DNA of 49,583 nt from the IMG/VR virus record IMGVR_UViG_3300044636_000973, positions 1 to 49,583 of that record; one strand, given 5' to 3'. The position numbers were made by a program, and so were the translations under genes. Source of the DNA: a virus. Under the pieces are notes generated by a model that searched no databases, was not told where the DNA came from, and saw nothing but the letters and a program-made list of their open reading frames with translations. Below are positions 40,801 through 48,275 of this stretch, piece by piece; within the stretch, counting starts at the first letter, position 1, and every line of letters begins with the position of its first letter.

Positions 40801-40901
40801 GTGCGGATGAGGCCGTTGCCCTGGAGGTAGTCGTCGCTGATGCTGCCGCTGACGAGGGTGCCCAGCGAGCAGGTGACTGTGGCGCGGATGTCTACAGTCA
40901 T
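37854..40901 (-). CDS. Tail tip/central fibre protein with C-terminal LamG domain
   Basis: 1015 residues, ATGA-coupled to the distal-tail-like gene. About 1-300: hub-like beta domain (DYLQGNGLIRTRGSVIISG; LVSECYCGYLNYNEVLQIID). About 300-640: further beta-rich region with AT-rich DNA. About 690-790: four repeats of about 25 residues with IPxAxITVxA (for example IPTASITVTAHNPE and IPASTITVAALAPA). About 795-1015: LamG/concanavalin-like domain (SLLFHMDGANN; FTIEGWIHR; DEIRVTKGVARYE) ending PFPDA. Probable host-surface recognition; carbohydrate binding is inferred. Confidence 0.8.
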   Translation of the reverse strand: MTVDIRATVTCSLGTLVSGSISDDYLQGNGLIRTRGSVIISGTITPAIGTIVTFSYTKGGVTRNIPRKLRVLSSFADPYRRTTSVELGCKLTYLSDLRPAVNWTVFNDPGNSAYTQDDSKVVTLPIRAANVMNECLANLGITASSNPLTNTFSIGSFDFSAGFVDVLSDLLVSECYCGYLNYNEVLQIIDLKANGGSGLVYTESNIIDHGPINSGQLPGEAVTVNYSTMKLKPPDAAEPVTARDRRNWEYEITQAGPNYYYIGDRTYTGIETVTTRISYAPIGDIDVPVRRVSSEIGSTAKVAGSIATAYVNNNIGFGATRTELRREVETNRYDKEGNRVRTEIEVFENVLAFYGSVSLDYVFPSTSAGGSPSYVIFPSSGQRRRERTTITYRRIGEAEQQTTQTYVAWLVSTPGQQAIAENRANLTTAAAVAAFLNKATSAGLVLERNIVTINTRNTIPGRPRSTAAAALAKKGDPANNYRQVSTAKLQLALGSGAAQRRIEFSMPYAPDDRFVGPPGGPFSVIVSDAPQKATNFGRVQNRLALGNRNGINLQIAPELLLESPFAPMYVVANGLTAQYRANGNQWSFDSNGIVCSTDALFWAAVGGTGTFWFPVAPGITTLPTTPAPVDGILTPGTTIPPYNETVEIRAAVGPVLNVTSLPYSLKPVLTVLSPLKLRTTLSVARIRKVEIPTASITVTAHNPEILGSAANIMIPAVDVAVTAHAPEYVVRPKLLVPIPAAGITVAALPPTISTGAAVEIPASTITVAALAPAYVGMSSDPYIANVSLLFHMDGANNSTTVIDSSPSPSTVTVYDGAKLSTAESKFGGASAFFDGTTAYMTTPSNANVRFGTGDFTIEGWIHRKASCPNGGIICATYDFGASVNFAVCLGDVGANHFLHAGFYDGAWNWIADTVDIPLDQWVFFAYVRKGTTFSLYKNENIIGTITRSGTLPGADMPTRIGRGWDSQRFFNGYLDEIRVTKGVARYETGTGANANKIVFAGTNTLALPTAPFPDA

Positions 40902-41668
40902 CAGAGGATCTGCAGGGCGGTCAGGGTCACGTTGTAGCGGGTGGACTTGGCGCCGCCGGAGATGATGACCTCAGCGGTGGCGGTGGGTGGATCGACCGGG
41001 AACCAGCTCGTGGCGGTGGGCACCGCGGCGATGGTCTCGTCGTACCACGCAAGGAGGTCGTCGTAGGTGCCGGTGCTCAGATAGCCCTCGATGCGGCGGA
41101 CCTTGTGGGCCACCAAGGGGCCAGTGACGTACGAGGTGCCTGTGGAGGTCAGGGAGACCGCGGGGCCGTCCCGGCGGGTCTGCGGTGGGGAGGTGAGGGT
41201 GACGATGGGGCTGGTGCCGGTGGCGCGGGTGAAGGTGATGGTGCCGAGGTTTGGGCGGGCGGTGGCCTCCTGGTTCTGGCGGGACTTTTCGGCTTCGCGC
41301 AGCAGGACGGCGAGGGCCTGCGCGGCATCGACGAGGACGCACGACGCAGAGATGTAGGCGCCGGTTTGGGTACCCTCAGGTGGCTCGACAAACCAGCAGG
41401 CCAGTGATGTGACGCTCAGGCCGTTGGCCGGGGTGATGGTGAGGGCGATGGTGGTGCCGACCGTTCCACTGGAGAGGGTGTCGGCGTCGGTGATGCGGAG
41501 GTTGCGCCAGGTGTTGTACTCGGTGGTTAGGGCCTGCCACTGCGCGGGGGTAAGGAGGCCGGATACGCGGAAGGTGCGGGCCGTGAGGCCGGTGCGGGCG
41601 GTGCCTTCGTACCCGAAGGGTTGGGCCAAGAGGGCGTTGGTGGTGAAGGTGCCGAGGGTGATCGTCAT
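40901..41668 (-). CDS. Distal tail-like protein
   Basis: 255 residues located between tape measure and tail fibre genes, the position of the distal tail protein. Beta-rich (FRVSGLLTPAQWQALTTEYNTWR; WFVEPPEG; GYLSTGTYDDLLAWYDE). Ends VTLTALQIL, coupled by ATGA to the tail-tip gene. No enzymatic motif. Confidence 0.65.
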   Translation of the reverse strand: MTITLGTFTTNALLAQPFGYEGTARTGLTARTFRVSGLLTPAQWQALTTEYNTWRNLRITDADTLSSGTVGTTIALTITPANGLSVTSLACWFVEPPEGTQTGAYISASCVLVDAAQALAVLLREAEKSRQNQEATARPNLGTITFTRATGTSPIVTLTSPPQTRRDGPAVSLTSTGTSYVTGPLVAHKVRRIEGYLSTGTYDDLLAWYDETIAAVPTATSWFPVDPPTATAEVIISGGAKSTRYNVTLTALQIL

Positions 41669-41675
41669 GGGGCAC

Positions 41676-44600
41676 CTACAGGTAGCTGGGGACTAGATCG
41701 CCCGCGGGCTTGACCGTGCCATCTGAGGCTACCGCCACATTCACGTTCCAGTCCTTTTGGCTGAGGGTGTTGATGGCCTCGATGAGGGTGGCTTGGCTGC
41801 CGATGAGGCCGGCGTTGGAATCGACGATCGGTTTGGTTGCGATGGCGAGGGCGTCGGCGAGTTGGCGGCTCTGGTTCAGTAGCTCGGTCTCTTGACGGCC
41901 GAAACCTAGGAACGCCTGCTTGGCGGCGATGCGCTCCTGCTCCGTTCCACTGACGGTGAAGCGGATGTTGCGGCGCTCGGCCTCGGCCTGGACCTGGCGG
42001 TCGAGGTCGGTAAGGGCCTGCTGGCGCTGTTCGCCGGTGGCGAATTGACTGGTGAGGTAGAGGTCCTGGAGGGCGCGGGCGTTGTCCTCGATGCTGCGGC
42101 TGATTTCGCGGCCGGCGTCCTTGAGGGCGGTGGCGCCGTTGATGAGGCTGAGCTGGAGCTGGCGGGCGGCCTCGGGGATGTCCTTGGAGGCGATCTCGAA
42201 GGCGCGTTGCTGGCCGGTGTCGCCGCCCTGGCGCAGGGCCTCGGTGAAGGAGAACTGGGCGCGTTTCTGTCGGTCGCGGGCGGCGGCGATCGACTCGATG
42301 ACGGCCTCGCGCTGCTCCAGGGTCTGGCGGGCGATGCCGGTTTCGAGGCCGAGGCGCTGGCGGGCAAAGGCCAGTTGGCGCTGGGCGACCTGGCCTTGCT
42401 CGCGGGCGTCGAAGGTGGTTTGGCGGGTGAAGGCGGCCCGCTCCTTGTCGAGCTGGTTGAGTTGAGCGGTGAGGCGGGCCTGGGTGAGTAGGTCCTGATC
42501 TAGGATCTCGCCGCGGCGCACAGGGTCGCGGTTGCCCTCCAAGCGGAGCTGCCGCTCGGTCTCCAGCGTGGCGAGGCGGCGCTCCTCGATGAGGGCTTGT
42601 CGCTGGGCGCCCCGAGCCTGGGCGTCGATGATGGCGAGCGACTGTTGCTGAATTGCGGGGCGGAAGTCCTGCGTGATGCGGTTCTTGCGCCGCACTTCGG
42701 CAAGCTCCTCTTCGAGCTGGATGCGCTCTTTGAGGGTCTGTGTGCGGCGGGCGTCTATTTCGACTTGGAGGGCCTTGCGTTCCTCATTGCTGGTGGCCTG
42801 CTTCTGGCGAAGGTTCAGGACTCCGAGATCGACGCGCTCTTTGTCGGCAGCGACGGAGAGCTTGAGGCTCAGCTCCTGCTCTTTGTAGCCTTGGGTTTGC
42901 GCGGTGATTAGGCGCAGCTCGTTGCTGAGGAGGGAGGCGCGATCTTTTTGGGCCTCCAGGACTTCAGGCGGCGGTGGCGGTGCCGGTGGTTGCGGAGTAT
43001 TGCGGGACCTACGCGCTGCGGCGCCGGCTTCCTGCAGGGCTTTCGGAACTTGCGGAAAGAGGCCGAAACCCGAAAGGACGAAGTTACCCACCTCCGTTTC
43101 CGGGGATGGCGCGTTGAGTCCGGGGGTGGTTTGAACTAACTTTGCGTTTTTGTTGAGGTCGCTAATAAGTCCCGCTATCCCATTTGTGAGATCGGTGATA
43201 CCTGGTAGGACTAGCGTGGATAAAATACCACCTAGTTTTGTCCAGCTCCGCGCTAAATCGTCCTGGGCAGTGGACAGAGCGCGAGCGCCGTCGAGGTTGC
43301 CGTAGGTGTTAGCAAGGTCCTGCTGGATAAGTACAGCGGCTTCGCCTTCACGTCCCACTTTTATGAGGGCTTCGATGTAGCGTTCGGTGCTGCGGCTGGA
43401 AAGTTGGCTGTTTTGCTTGAGGAGGTCGAAGTTGGCGATGGGGTCGCGCAGGGCGCTGGCGAGATCCTTGGATTTGCTGATGATGATGTCGAATTGGGAG
43501 CCGACCGCGGTGCCGATGATGCTCAGTGCGAAGCCGAAGCCGCCGCCGGCCAAACCGCCCGCGAGGCCACCGATGCCGCCACCGGCAGCCGCTCCGAGTC
43601 CTTGGCCAAACAGAAGTGGGAAGCCGAAGCCAATGGTGCCAGAGCTGATGGCGTCCCTAGTGGAACCTTGGAGAAGGCCACCACCTTTGCCACCTTGGCC
43701 TAGGCCAAGGCGTTGTAGGAAGTTGCGGTTGTCTGGGCCGGGAGGTGGGGGCGGCGTAGGTGGTTTGGGGCCGAGCTGTTTGCGCATAGCAGCGGCCCGA
43801 AGTCGCTCGACTTGGAGGGTGGCTTCCTGCGTTTTGAGTTGGCGCCCCAGTTCAACACTGATGCGGCGGGAACGCTCAAAGGCGGACTCTTGGATTGCGG
43901 CTTCTTGGCGTGCCAACTGCTGACGGAAGCGGGCGACATCGACGCCGCGGGCTTCGAGCTTGTCGATGCGAAGGCGGTTGTCGAGGAGCTTCTGCTCGGA
44001 TTGTTCTTGGGCGCGAATCGGGTCACGAGCACCGCCTTGAGGACGCCGCGCCTTGGTGCGCTTCGGTTTTGCCGCCCCACTCGCGCCCTCTTCCTGGAGG
44101 CTCAGTTGCAGGTCCAGCAGATCCTGGCCGATGCGGTTGATGACGGCATCGCTGGCCTGCTGGATGGTTTCGCGGGCCTGCTTGAGGATCTGGGCGCGGC
44201 CGGCTGTCTTGGGGAGCGGGGTCTGGCCGAGTTGGCGAACGATCTCTTGGAGGCCGGGGATGTTGTAGCCTTCGGCGCTAAGGCTGCCGCGTTCCGTTCG
44301 GGCGAGAAGGGTCTCGCGGAGTTGCTGGGATCGGGCGGCGCCCACGCGGCCTGCGCCCGCACCACCGCCGCCGCGGAGGATGTCGGCGGCTTGGCCGCTT
44401 AGGCCCCCCTTCAGGATCTGCTCGATGGCGTCGTCAACAATGCGGCCGGGGTCGAGCTTTCCGCCCCCGCCGGTGCCTGCGCCGGACTGTATAAAATTGA
44501 GGCGTACGTTGTACGGGTTTGCGGTTATCTCTTTGAGCTTTGCTAGTGTGGTATTTAGACGCAGGTTTGCGGCATTTACTTGGCTGTCGGTGACGTTGAG

Positions 44601-44759
44601 GCGGTAGTTTTTTGCGAAGATATTGTTGAGGCTGATACCTACAGAATCACCGATGCGCTGCAGGGCGAGAAGTTGCGCCTCGGCGGCGTCGAGCTTCGTC
44701 TTGAAGTTGCTGGAGTTGACGTCTAGCTGTAGTTCTGCTGCGCCTAGCTGCTCGGCCAC
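41676..44759 (-). CDS. Tape measure protein
   Basis: 1027 residues, GTG start; long coiled coils (about 200-340 and 600-950, charged with QxxLxxE patterns) flank a Gly/Ala-rich hydrophobic segment (about 365-440, FGFPLLFGQGLGAAAGG and ALSIIGTAVGS). Length would set a tail of about 150 nm by the usual residue-to-length rule. Two AT-rich patches (about 43100-43400 and 44480-44680) suggest mosaic exchange. Late box 23 nt upstream. Confidence 0.92.
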   Translation of the reverse strand: MAEQLGAAELQLDVNSSNFKTKLDAAEAQLLALQRIGDSVGISLNNIFAKNYRLNVTDSQVNAANLRLNTTLAKLKEITANPYNVRLNFIQSGAGTGGGGKLDPGRIVDDAIEQILKGGLSGQAADILRGGGGAGAGRVGAARSQQLRETLLARTERGSLSAEGYNIPGLQEIVRQLGQTPLPKTAGRAQILKQARETIQQASDAVINRIGQDLLDLQLSLQEEGASGAAKPKRTKARRPQGGARDPIRAQEQSEQKLLDNRLRIDKLEARGVDVARFRQQLARQEAAIQESAFERSRRISVELGRQLKTQEATLQVERLRAAAMRKQLGPKPPTPPPPPGPDNRNFLQRLGLGQGGKGGGLLQGSTRDAISSGTIGFGFPLLFGQGLGAAAGGGIGGLAGGLAGGGFGFALSIIGTAVGSQFDIIISKSKDLASALRDPIANFDLLKQNSQLSSRSTERYIEALIKVGREGEAAVLIQQDLANTYGNLDGARALSTAQDDLARSWTKLGGILSTLVLPGITDLTNGIAGLISDLNKNAKLVQTTPGLNAPSPETEVGNFVLSGFGLFPQVPKALQEAGAAARRSRNTPQPPAPPPPPEVLEAQKDRASLLSNELRLITAQTQGYKEQELSLKLSVAADKERVDLGVLNLRQKQATSNEERKALQVEIDARRTQTLKERIQLEEELAEVRRKNRITQDFRPAIQQQSLAIIDAQARGAQRQALIEERRLATLETERQLRLEGNRDPVRRGEILDQDLLTQARLTAQLNQLDKERAAFTRQTTFDAREQGQVAQRQLAFARQRLGLETGIARQTLEQREAVIESIAAARDRQKRAQFSFTEALRQGGDTGQQRAFEIASKDIPEAARQLQLSLINGATALKDAGREISRSIEDNARALQDLYLTSQFATGEQRQQALTDLDRQVQAEAERRNIRFTVSGTEQERIAAKQAFLGFGRQETELLNQSRQLADALAIATKPIVDSNAGLIGSQATLIEAINTLSQKDWNVNVAVASDGTVKPAGDLVPSYL

Positions 44760-44782
44760 GGGGGCGGGGTGCGTTCCTATGT

Positions 44783-44793
44783 CCTAGTTTTCC
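44783..44793 (-). promoter_or_regulatory. Late box h (tape measure), divergent pair
   Basis: Minus strand GGAAAACTAGG, 23 nt to GTG 44759; only 8 bp from the plus-strand box at 44802. Confidence 0.8.
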
Positions 44794-44801
44794 GGCGGGG
44801 T

Positions 44802-44812
44802 GGGAAACTAGG
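44802..44812 (+). promoter_or_regulatory. Late box i (plus-strand islet)
   Basis: Plus strand GGGAAACTAGG then AGTACGACC; 23 nt to ATG 44836. Shows that the box is directional and follows the gene strand. Confidence 0.8.
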
Positions 44813-44835
44813 AGTACGACCCACGCAGAGGGTGT

Positions 44836-45225
44836 ATGTCGGCGTTGCAGGCTCTGGAGAACTCGACGCTGACCTTTGTGGTTCCGGCGGCGGGGACCTC
44901 GGTGGATCCCGATACCGGGAACGTGGTGGCCAACACGGAGACGGTCGAGTGTGCGGCGTACCTGAAGGCGGAGAGCGTGGCGGAGGCGACGTACCCCGGG
45001 GTGAACGTGGTAAGCACCTTGTACGAGGGCTACATCACGTCGGGGGCGCTCGACTCACGGGTTGTGGTGGGAAGTAGTGGGGAGGTGGAGTTTGCGGGGG
45101 CCGGTCCGGTGGAGTGCGAGGTCCTGGAGGCGCGGCTGCCGTACGGGACGGCCGGGCTGATGGGGGAGGTGCTCACCGGGGTGCTCGGTAGCAAGGTGAG
45201 ACTCGTGAGTCGCACCCAGAGCTGA
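44836..45225 (+). CDS. Head-tail or tail completion-type protein
   Basis: 129 residues, beta-rich (SALQALENSTLTFVVPAAG; VECEVLEARLPYG). One of two genes on the opposite strand to the rest of the tail block. Context (next to a gp10-like protein, near major tail protein) suggests a connector component. Ends TGATG with the next start. Confidence 0.5.
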   Translation: MSALQALENSTLTFVVPAAGTSVDPDTGNVVANTETVECAAYLKAESVAEATYPGVNVVSTLYEGYITSGALDSRVVVGSSGEVEFAGAGPVECEVLEARLPYGTAGLMGEVLTGVLGSKVRLVSRTQS

Positions 45226-45731
45226 TGGCGCGGACGAGGCTGGTGATCAAAGAGTGGAACGCGGCGGCGCTGGTGCAGCGTTCCACGCGGATCCTTGGGG
45301 ACTACGCGCCGATCATCGCGGAGGAAGCGCGAACGCAGATCAAGACGGTCAAGTGGGTGTGGCCCAATGCGACGCTGCGGTTTCAGAGCCTGTTCATGCG
45401 CGGCCAGACAGTGCAGACATCCCGGGGGCCGCGGGTGCTGATCCCGAAGGGCGAGCGTGACATTGTGGACACCGGAAGGCTGCTGGCATCACAGCAACCG
45501 CCGCAGGTTGCCAATGGGAGGCTAACCATCGCGTGGACAGCGCCGTATGCGATGGAGGTGCTGCGGGGGTCGTACCCTGACGCCTACTCCAACCCGCTTT
45601 CGCGGAGGGGCACACCAGCGTCCAACAAAGAACGGCCCCGAAACTGGATCGGGGCCGCTCTGGAGGCGCAACCACCGCTGCCGTTCTTTGTGCAGCGGTG
45701 GAGGCAGTTGGCGGCGGAGCAGGCGCCTTAG
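45225..45731 (+). CDS. Tail completion (HK97 gp10-like) protein
   Basis: 168 residues. RSTRILGDYAPIIAEEARTQIK, then IVDTGRLLASQQPPQV and PYAMEVLRGSYP resemble gp10-family minor tail proteins that join head and tail. The end of the gene meets the major tail gene with a 4-nt convergent overlap. Confidence 0.65.
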   Translation: MARTRLVIKEWNAAALVQRSTRILGDYAPIIAEEARTQIKTVKWVWPNATLRFQSLFMRGQTVQTSRGPRVLIPKGERDIVDTGRLLASQQPPQVANGRLTIAWTAPYAMEVLRGSYPDAYSNPLSRRGTPASNKERPRNWIGAALEAQPPLPFFVQRWRQLAAEQAP

Positions 45732-46489
45732 GCGACGGTGGCCACGGTGAAGACCGGGACCACATCGGCGCCCGCTCCACCCACGTCGCCGAGGGCGACG
45801 GTGAGGGTGTCGCCGACTTTGAAGTTGCTGCCGCCGGAAACGACGGTGGGGGCTGCGGTGACGGTGCCACCGGCGGCGACGACGATGCTGGCGGTGAGGC
45901 CCTTGCCGGAGCCGACGCCGGGGGCTGGGCTGACCGGGATCAGGGCGACGTTGCTGTAGGTGGCAGCGGTGAGGCCGGAGCCGGCGCTGGTGACGGTCAA
46001 GGTGGCGGCGGCTTTACCCTGACTGTAGAAGTCGTACTTGCCGTAGCCGTTGAGGGTGAAGCTCACCTTGGCGATGGTGCCGGCGGTGATGTCCTCGGAG
46101 AAGTCGCTGACCTGAGCGAGGCCGGAGTGGACTTCGGGGTTGCTGCCCGAGCCATCGGTGACTGGGGTTTCGCGGTACCACTCAAGGAGGACGCCGCTGG
46201 CGGCTTGAAGGGAGGCGATTTTGAGGATCTCATAGCCAGCGTCGCTGACATCGAGGTTCAACGAGCAGGGGATGCTGTAGTTCTGGCTCGTGATTAGGTT
46301 GTTCTGGAAGCCGAGCTCGGAGTCGTAGTCGAGGACAGAGGTGGATTCGCTAGTGCCCCGGATGCCGGTGTTGTCCAGCGACAGGATGCGGGTCATCCCG
46401 GCGGACGTGGTGGGGATGGCGCTGGCGCTGGTGCCGAGTTTGACGAAGGTCTTGTAGCCCAGGGCTGCAAAAAATCTGCCGGTGGCCAT
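45728..46489 (-). CDS. Major tail protein
   Basis: 253 residues. Opens MATGRFFAALGYKTFVKLG, followed by ITSQNYSIPCSLNLDVSDAGYEILKIA and VSFTLNGYGKYDFYSQG, typical of siphophage tail-tube proteins. The C-terminal ~80 residues form an Ig-like Gly/Ser/Thr/Val-rich domain. Late box 23 nt upstream. Located upstream of tape measure, separated by the plus-strand islet. Confidence 0.8.
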   Translation of the reverse strand: MATGRFFAALGYKTFVKLGTSASAIPTTSAGMTRILSLDNTGIRGTSESTSVLDYDSELGFQNNLITSQNYSIPCSLNLDVSDAGYEILKIASLQAASGVLLEWYRETPVTDGSGSNPEVHSGLAQVSDFSEDITAGTIAKVSFTLNGYGKYDFYSQGKAAATLTVTSAGSGLTAATYSNVALIPVSPAPGVGSGKGLTASIVVAAGGTVTAAPTVVSGGSNFKVGDTLTVALGDVGGAGADVVPVFTVATVA

Positions 46490-46512
46490 CGTGAGTCCTG
46501 AGACGCTATACG

Positions 46513-46523
46513 CCTAGTTTGCC
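46513..46523 (-). promoter_or_regulatory. Late box j (major tail protein)
   Basis: Minus strand GGCAAACTAGG, 23 nt to ATG 46489. The TAG at 46514-46516 is the stop of the mini sigma gene. Confidence 0.8.
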
Positions 46524-47059
46524 CCTATCAGCTCGGGGGACTCCAGCTCGCTGAGTTCGAGTACGTCCCATGGCGTGGGGCGGGGGCAGATGTGGTCGCG
46601 GAAGCCGCGGATGTCGTGGTCGAGCGACTGCACGGAGAAGATGGCGAGTTTGAGGGCCTCGGGGGTGGTGCCGAGTTCCTCGCATACGAAGTCGGGGGAG
46701 AGGCCGGCGCGGAGCATGTAGCGGGCGCGGAGGCCGAGCGATCGCACAGAGGCGGGGGCCTTGACGGACCAGTTCTGATCGCGGATGAAGTGGCGGACTT
46801 CGCCGACGCTGAAGACGCCTAATAGGGTAGAGAATGTGCCCTTGTCGGGGTTCCACGCCCGGCAGGTTTTGATGAAGGCGACGTTGATGCAGCTATAGAT
46901 GTCCTCGGCGCGGACGCCCTTGTACTTGCGGCAGAGTTTGCGGCCCATGTGGTTCACGAGGCCGCCGTGTTCGCGGTAGAGACGTGCCACCCGGCGCTGT
47001 TCCTCGCGGTCGAGCGGGGTGGCGAGGTAGCCGCGGGGTTGGGTCTTCTTGGTGCTCAT
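46514..47059 (-). CDS. Mini sigma factor lacking region 4 (gp55-like layout)
   Basis: 181 residues. About 23-100 match sigma region 2: GLVNHMGRKLCRKYKGVRAED, then WNPDKGTFSTLLGVFSVGEVRHFIRD, as in SigF/SigB-type factors (compare FSTYAVPxIxGEIxxFLRD). About 103-142 look like a region 3 helix-turn-helix (SPDFVCEELGTTPEALKLA). No region 4 follows; the tail is 40 acidic/Pro-rich residues. T4 gp55, the late sigma, is similarly short and also lacks region 4 and -35 recognition. Sits amid connector and tail genes and has a late-box variant upstream. Likely late promoter factor. Confidence 0.78.
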   Translation of the reverse strand: MSTKKTQPRGYLATPLDREEQRRVARLYREHGGLVNHMGRKLCRKYKGVRAEDIYSCINVAFIKTCRAWNPDKGTFSTLLGVFSVGEVRHFIRDQNWSVKAPASVRSLGLRARYMLRAGLSPDFVCEELGTTPEALKLAIFSVQSLDHDIRGFRDHICPRPTPWDVLELSELESPELIGAN

Positions 47060-47080
47060 GCGAGCAGCCTAACGACTACC

Positions 47081-47091
47081 CGCAGTTTTCC
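47081..47091 (-). promoter_or_regulatory. Late box l variant (mini sigma gene)
   Basis: Minus strand GGAAAACTGCG then GGTAGTCG; the CTAGG half is changed to CTGCG. 21 nt to ATG 47059. Could allow weak autoregulation. Confidence 0.5.
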
Positions 47092-47104
47092 ATGTTTGGG
47101 GTGG

Positions 47105-47674
47105 TTAGCTGCGCACCCGGTTGATGATGCGGCTCGTACCACCCGGAATGGTGCTGGTGGTCAGGCAGCCAAGGGTTGTGGCTAGGTGGGGGAGGACTGT
47201 GAGTGGGTTGACGATGGCTTGGGCGCTGGCGGATACGTCCGACCGGAAGGTGAGTTCGAGAACATCGGCTTTGAGTTTGGAGAGAGTGCGGTTGGGGATT
47301 CCGGGGATGAGGGAGGTGCTGCTGGTTGGGGGTGTGAGGAGAAGACCGGGAGTGGTGAGGAGGGCGTTGGCGAGGTCGAAGGTGGCGTAGAGGATTGGGG
47401 TGGGGATGATGTTGTCGGCGTAGTCCGTGCCATCGCAAGAGGCGTCGGTGCGGGGCCAGTCGAGGGCCTGGGTGGCGGTGGTTTTGGAGCCGATCCATCC
47501 GAGGGTGTCGAGGCCGCGGGTGGCGGTGATGAGGGCGCGGGTTTTGGAGTCGGAGGAGGCGGTTGTCCACGCCAGGGTGCCGAGCATGGCCTCGGTGAGG
47601 GTGTCGGCGGCGGCCACCGTGATGTAGCTGTTGGCGCTGGCGCCGCCGATTGTGGCGTCGATGGTGGCGGGCAT
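47105..47674 (-). CDS. Head-tail connector (DnaT-like domain) protein
   Basis: 189 residues. SYITVAAADTLTEAMLG, then SKTRALITATRGLDTLGWIGSKT and ALDWPRT match the phage connector-like family often labelled DnaT-like. C-terminal helix with RSDVSASAQAIVNP. It likely sits between portal and tail. Starts 4 nt after the upstream gene stop. Confidence 0.7.
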   Translation of the reverse strand: MPATIDATIGGASANSYITVAAADTLTEAMLGTLAWTTASSDSKTRALITATRGLDTLGWIGSKTTATQALDWPRTDASCDGTDYADNIIPTPILYATFDLANALLTTPGLLLTPPTSSTSLIPGIPNRTLSKLKADVLELTFRSDVSASAQAIVNPLTVLPHLATTLGCLTTSTIPGGTSRIINRVRS

Positions 47675-47678
47675 GGGG

Positions 47679-48044
47679 TTACACCACCGGGATGCAGTGC
47701 AGGAAGCCGTCAGCGGTGCTGCGAATCACCGTGAAGTGGGTGACGCCAGCAGGGACGCGCAGCGTGAATAGGGCGTCCGCGGGGAGTGGGAGGACGGTGG
47801 CGTCGGTCGCGGAGGAGGCGGCTACGTCGGAGGTGCCGAATCGGATGAAGCAGCGTGTCGAGGACACGAGCAGGATCTCGCGGGAGGCGCCTAGGGTGCC
47901 GATTGCGACAGCAGCGGAGGAAGCGGTGGCTACCGCGGTGCGGGTGGCTGCTGCGAAGTTGTACTGCCGCGTTCCATTGCCGAAGGCGTCGGTGGGGCTG
48001 CTGGCGGTGTCACCACCGCCGCCGCCTAAGAAGGTTGACGCCAT
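47679..48044 (-). CDS. Small virion-type beta protein
   Basis: 121 residues, Gly/Thr/Ala-rich start (STFLGGGGGDTASSPTDAFG) and beta pattern (REILLVSSTRCFIRFGTSDV; FTLRVPAGVTHFTVIRS). Similar small proteins occur near connector genes and in fibre networks. Late box 23 nt upstream. Confidence 0.55.
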   Translation of the reverse strand: MASTFLGGGGGDTASSPTDAFGNGTRQYNFAAATRTAVATASSAAVAIGTLGASREILLVSSTRCFIRFGTSDVAASSATDATVLPLPADALFTLRVPAGVTHFTVIRSTADGFLHCIPVV

Positions 48045-48067
48045 GGCTCGTTAGGTGGTTACTTGAC

Positions 48068-48078
48068 CCTAGTTTTCC
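48068..48078 (-). promoter_or_regulatory. Late box k
   Basis: Minus strand GGAAAACTAGG, 23 nt to ATG 48044. TAG 48069-48071 is the stop of the preceding gene (residues EN then stop). Confidence 0.8.
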
Positions 48079-48275
48079 GCGAAGCTCGGCTGCAGGGCCG
48101 CCACAAACTCAGCCGGCAGGTTGCACTCTGTCGCCTTGCCGACGATCGCGGCCGGCAGGGCATCCTCCGCCAGGGGCATGAGCCGGCCGGAGTAGGCCCG
48201 GCCCTGCAGCGATGGCGCCGCGGCCTGGAGGCGTGCGACGAAGGCGTTGCGGAGGAGGGTGCGGCGGCTGGTCAT
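48069..48275 (-). CDS. Small tail/connector-region protein
   Basis: 68 residues: TSRRTLLRNAFVARLQAAAP then YSGRLMPLAEDALPAAIVG, resembling the N-terminal part of minor tail/terminator proteins, much shortened. ATGA-coupled to the LamG gene; its stop lies within late box k. Confidence 0.55.
   Translation of the reverse strand: MTSRRTLLRNAFVARLQAAAPSLQGRAYSGRLMPLAEDALPAAIVGKATECNLPAEFVAALQPSFAEN

Noticed and set aside
43231-43241. Late-box-like ACAAAACTAGG inside the tape measure gene
   Set aside because: Lacks the GG start and has no start codon at about 23 nt.
44811-44815. AGGAG in CTAGGAG read as a Shine-Dalgarno
   Set aside because: It lies about 20 or more nt from the start codon, beyond normal spacing, and several boxes lack AGGAG.
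46738-46745. HIP1 octamer GCGATCGC typical of cyanobacteria
   Set aside because: Only a single clear copy was noticed, so it does not support host assignment either way.
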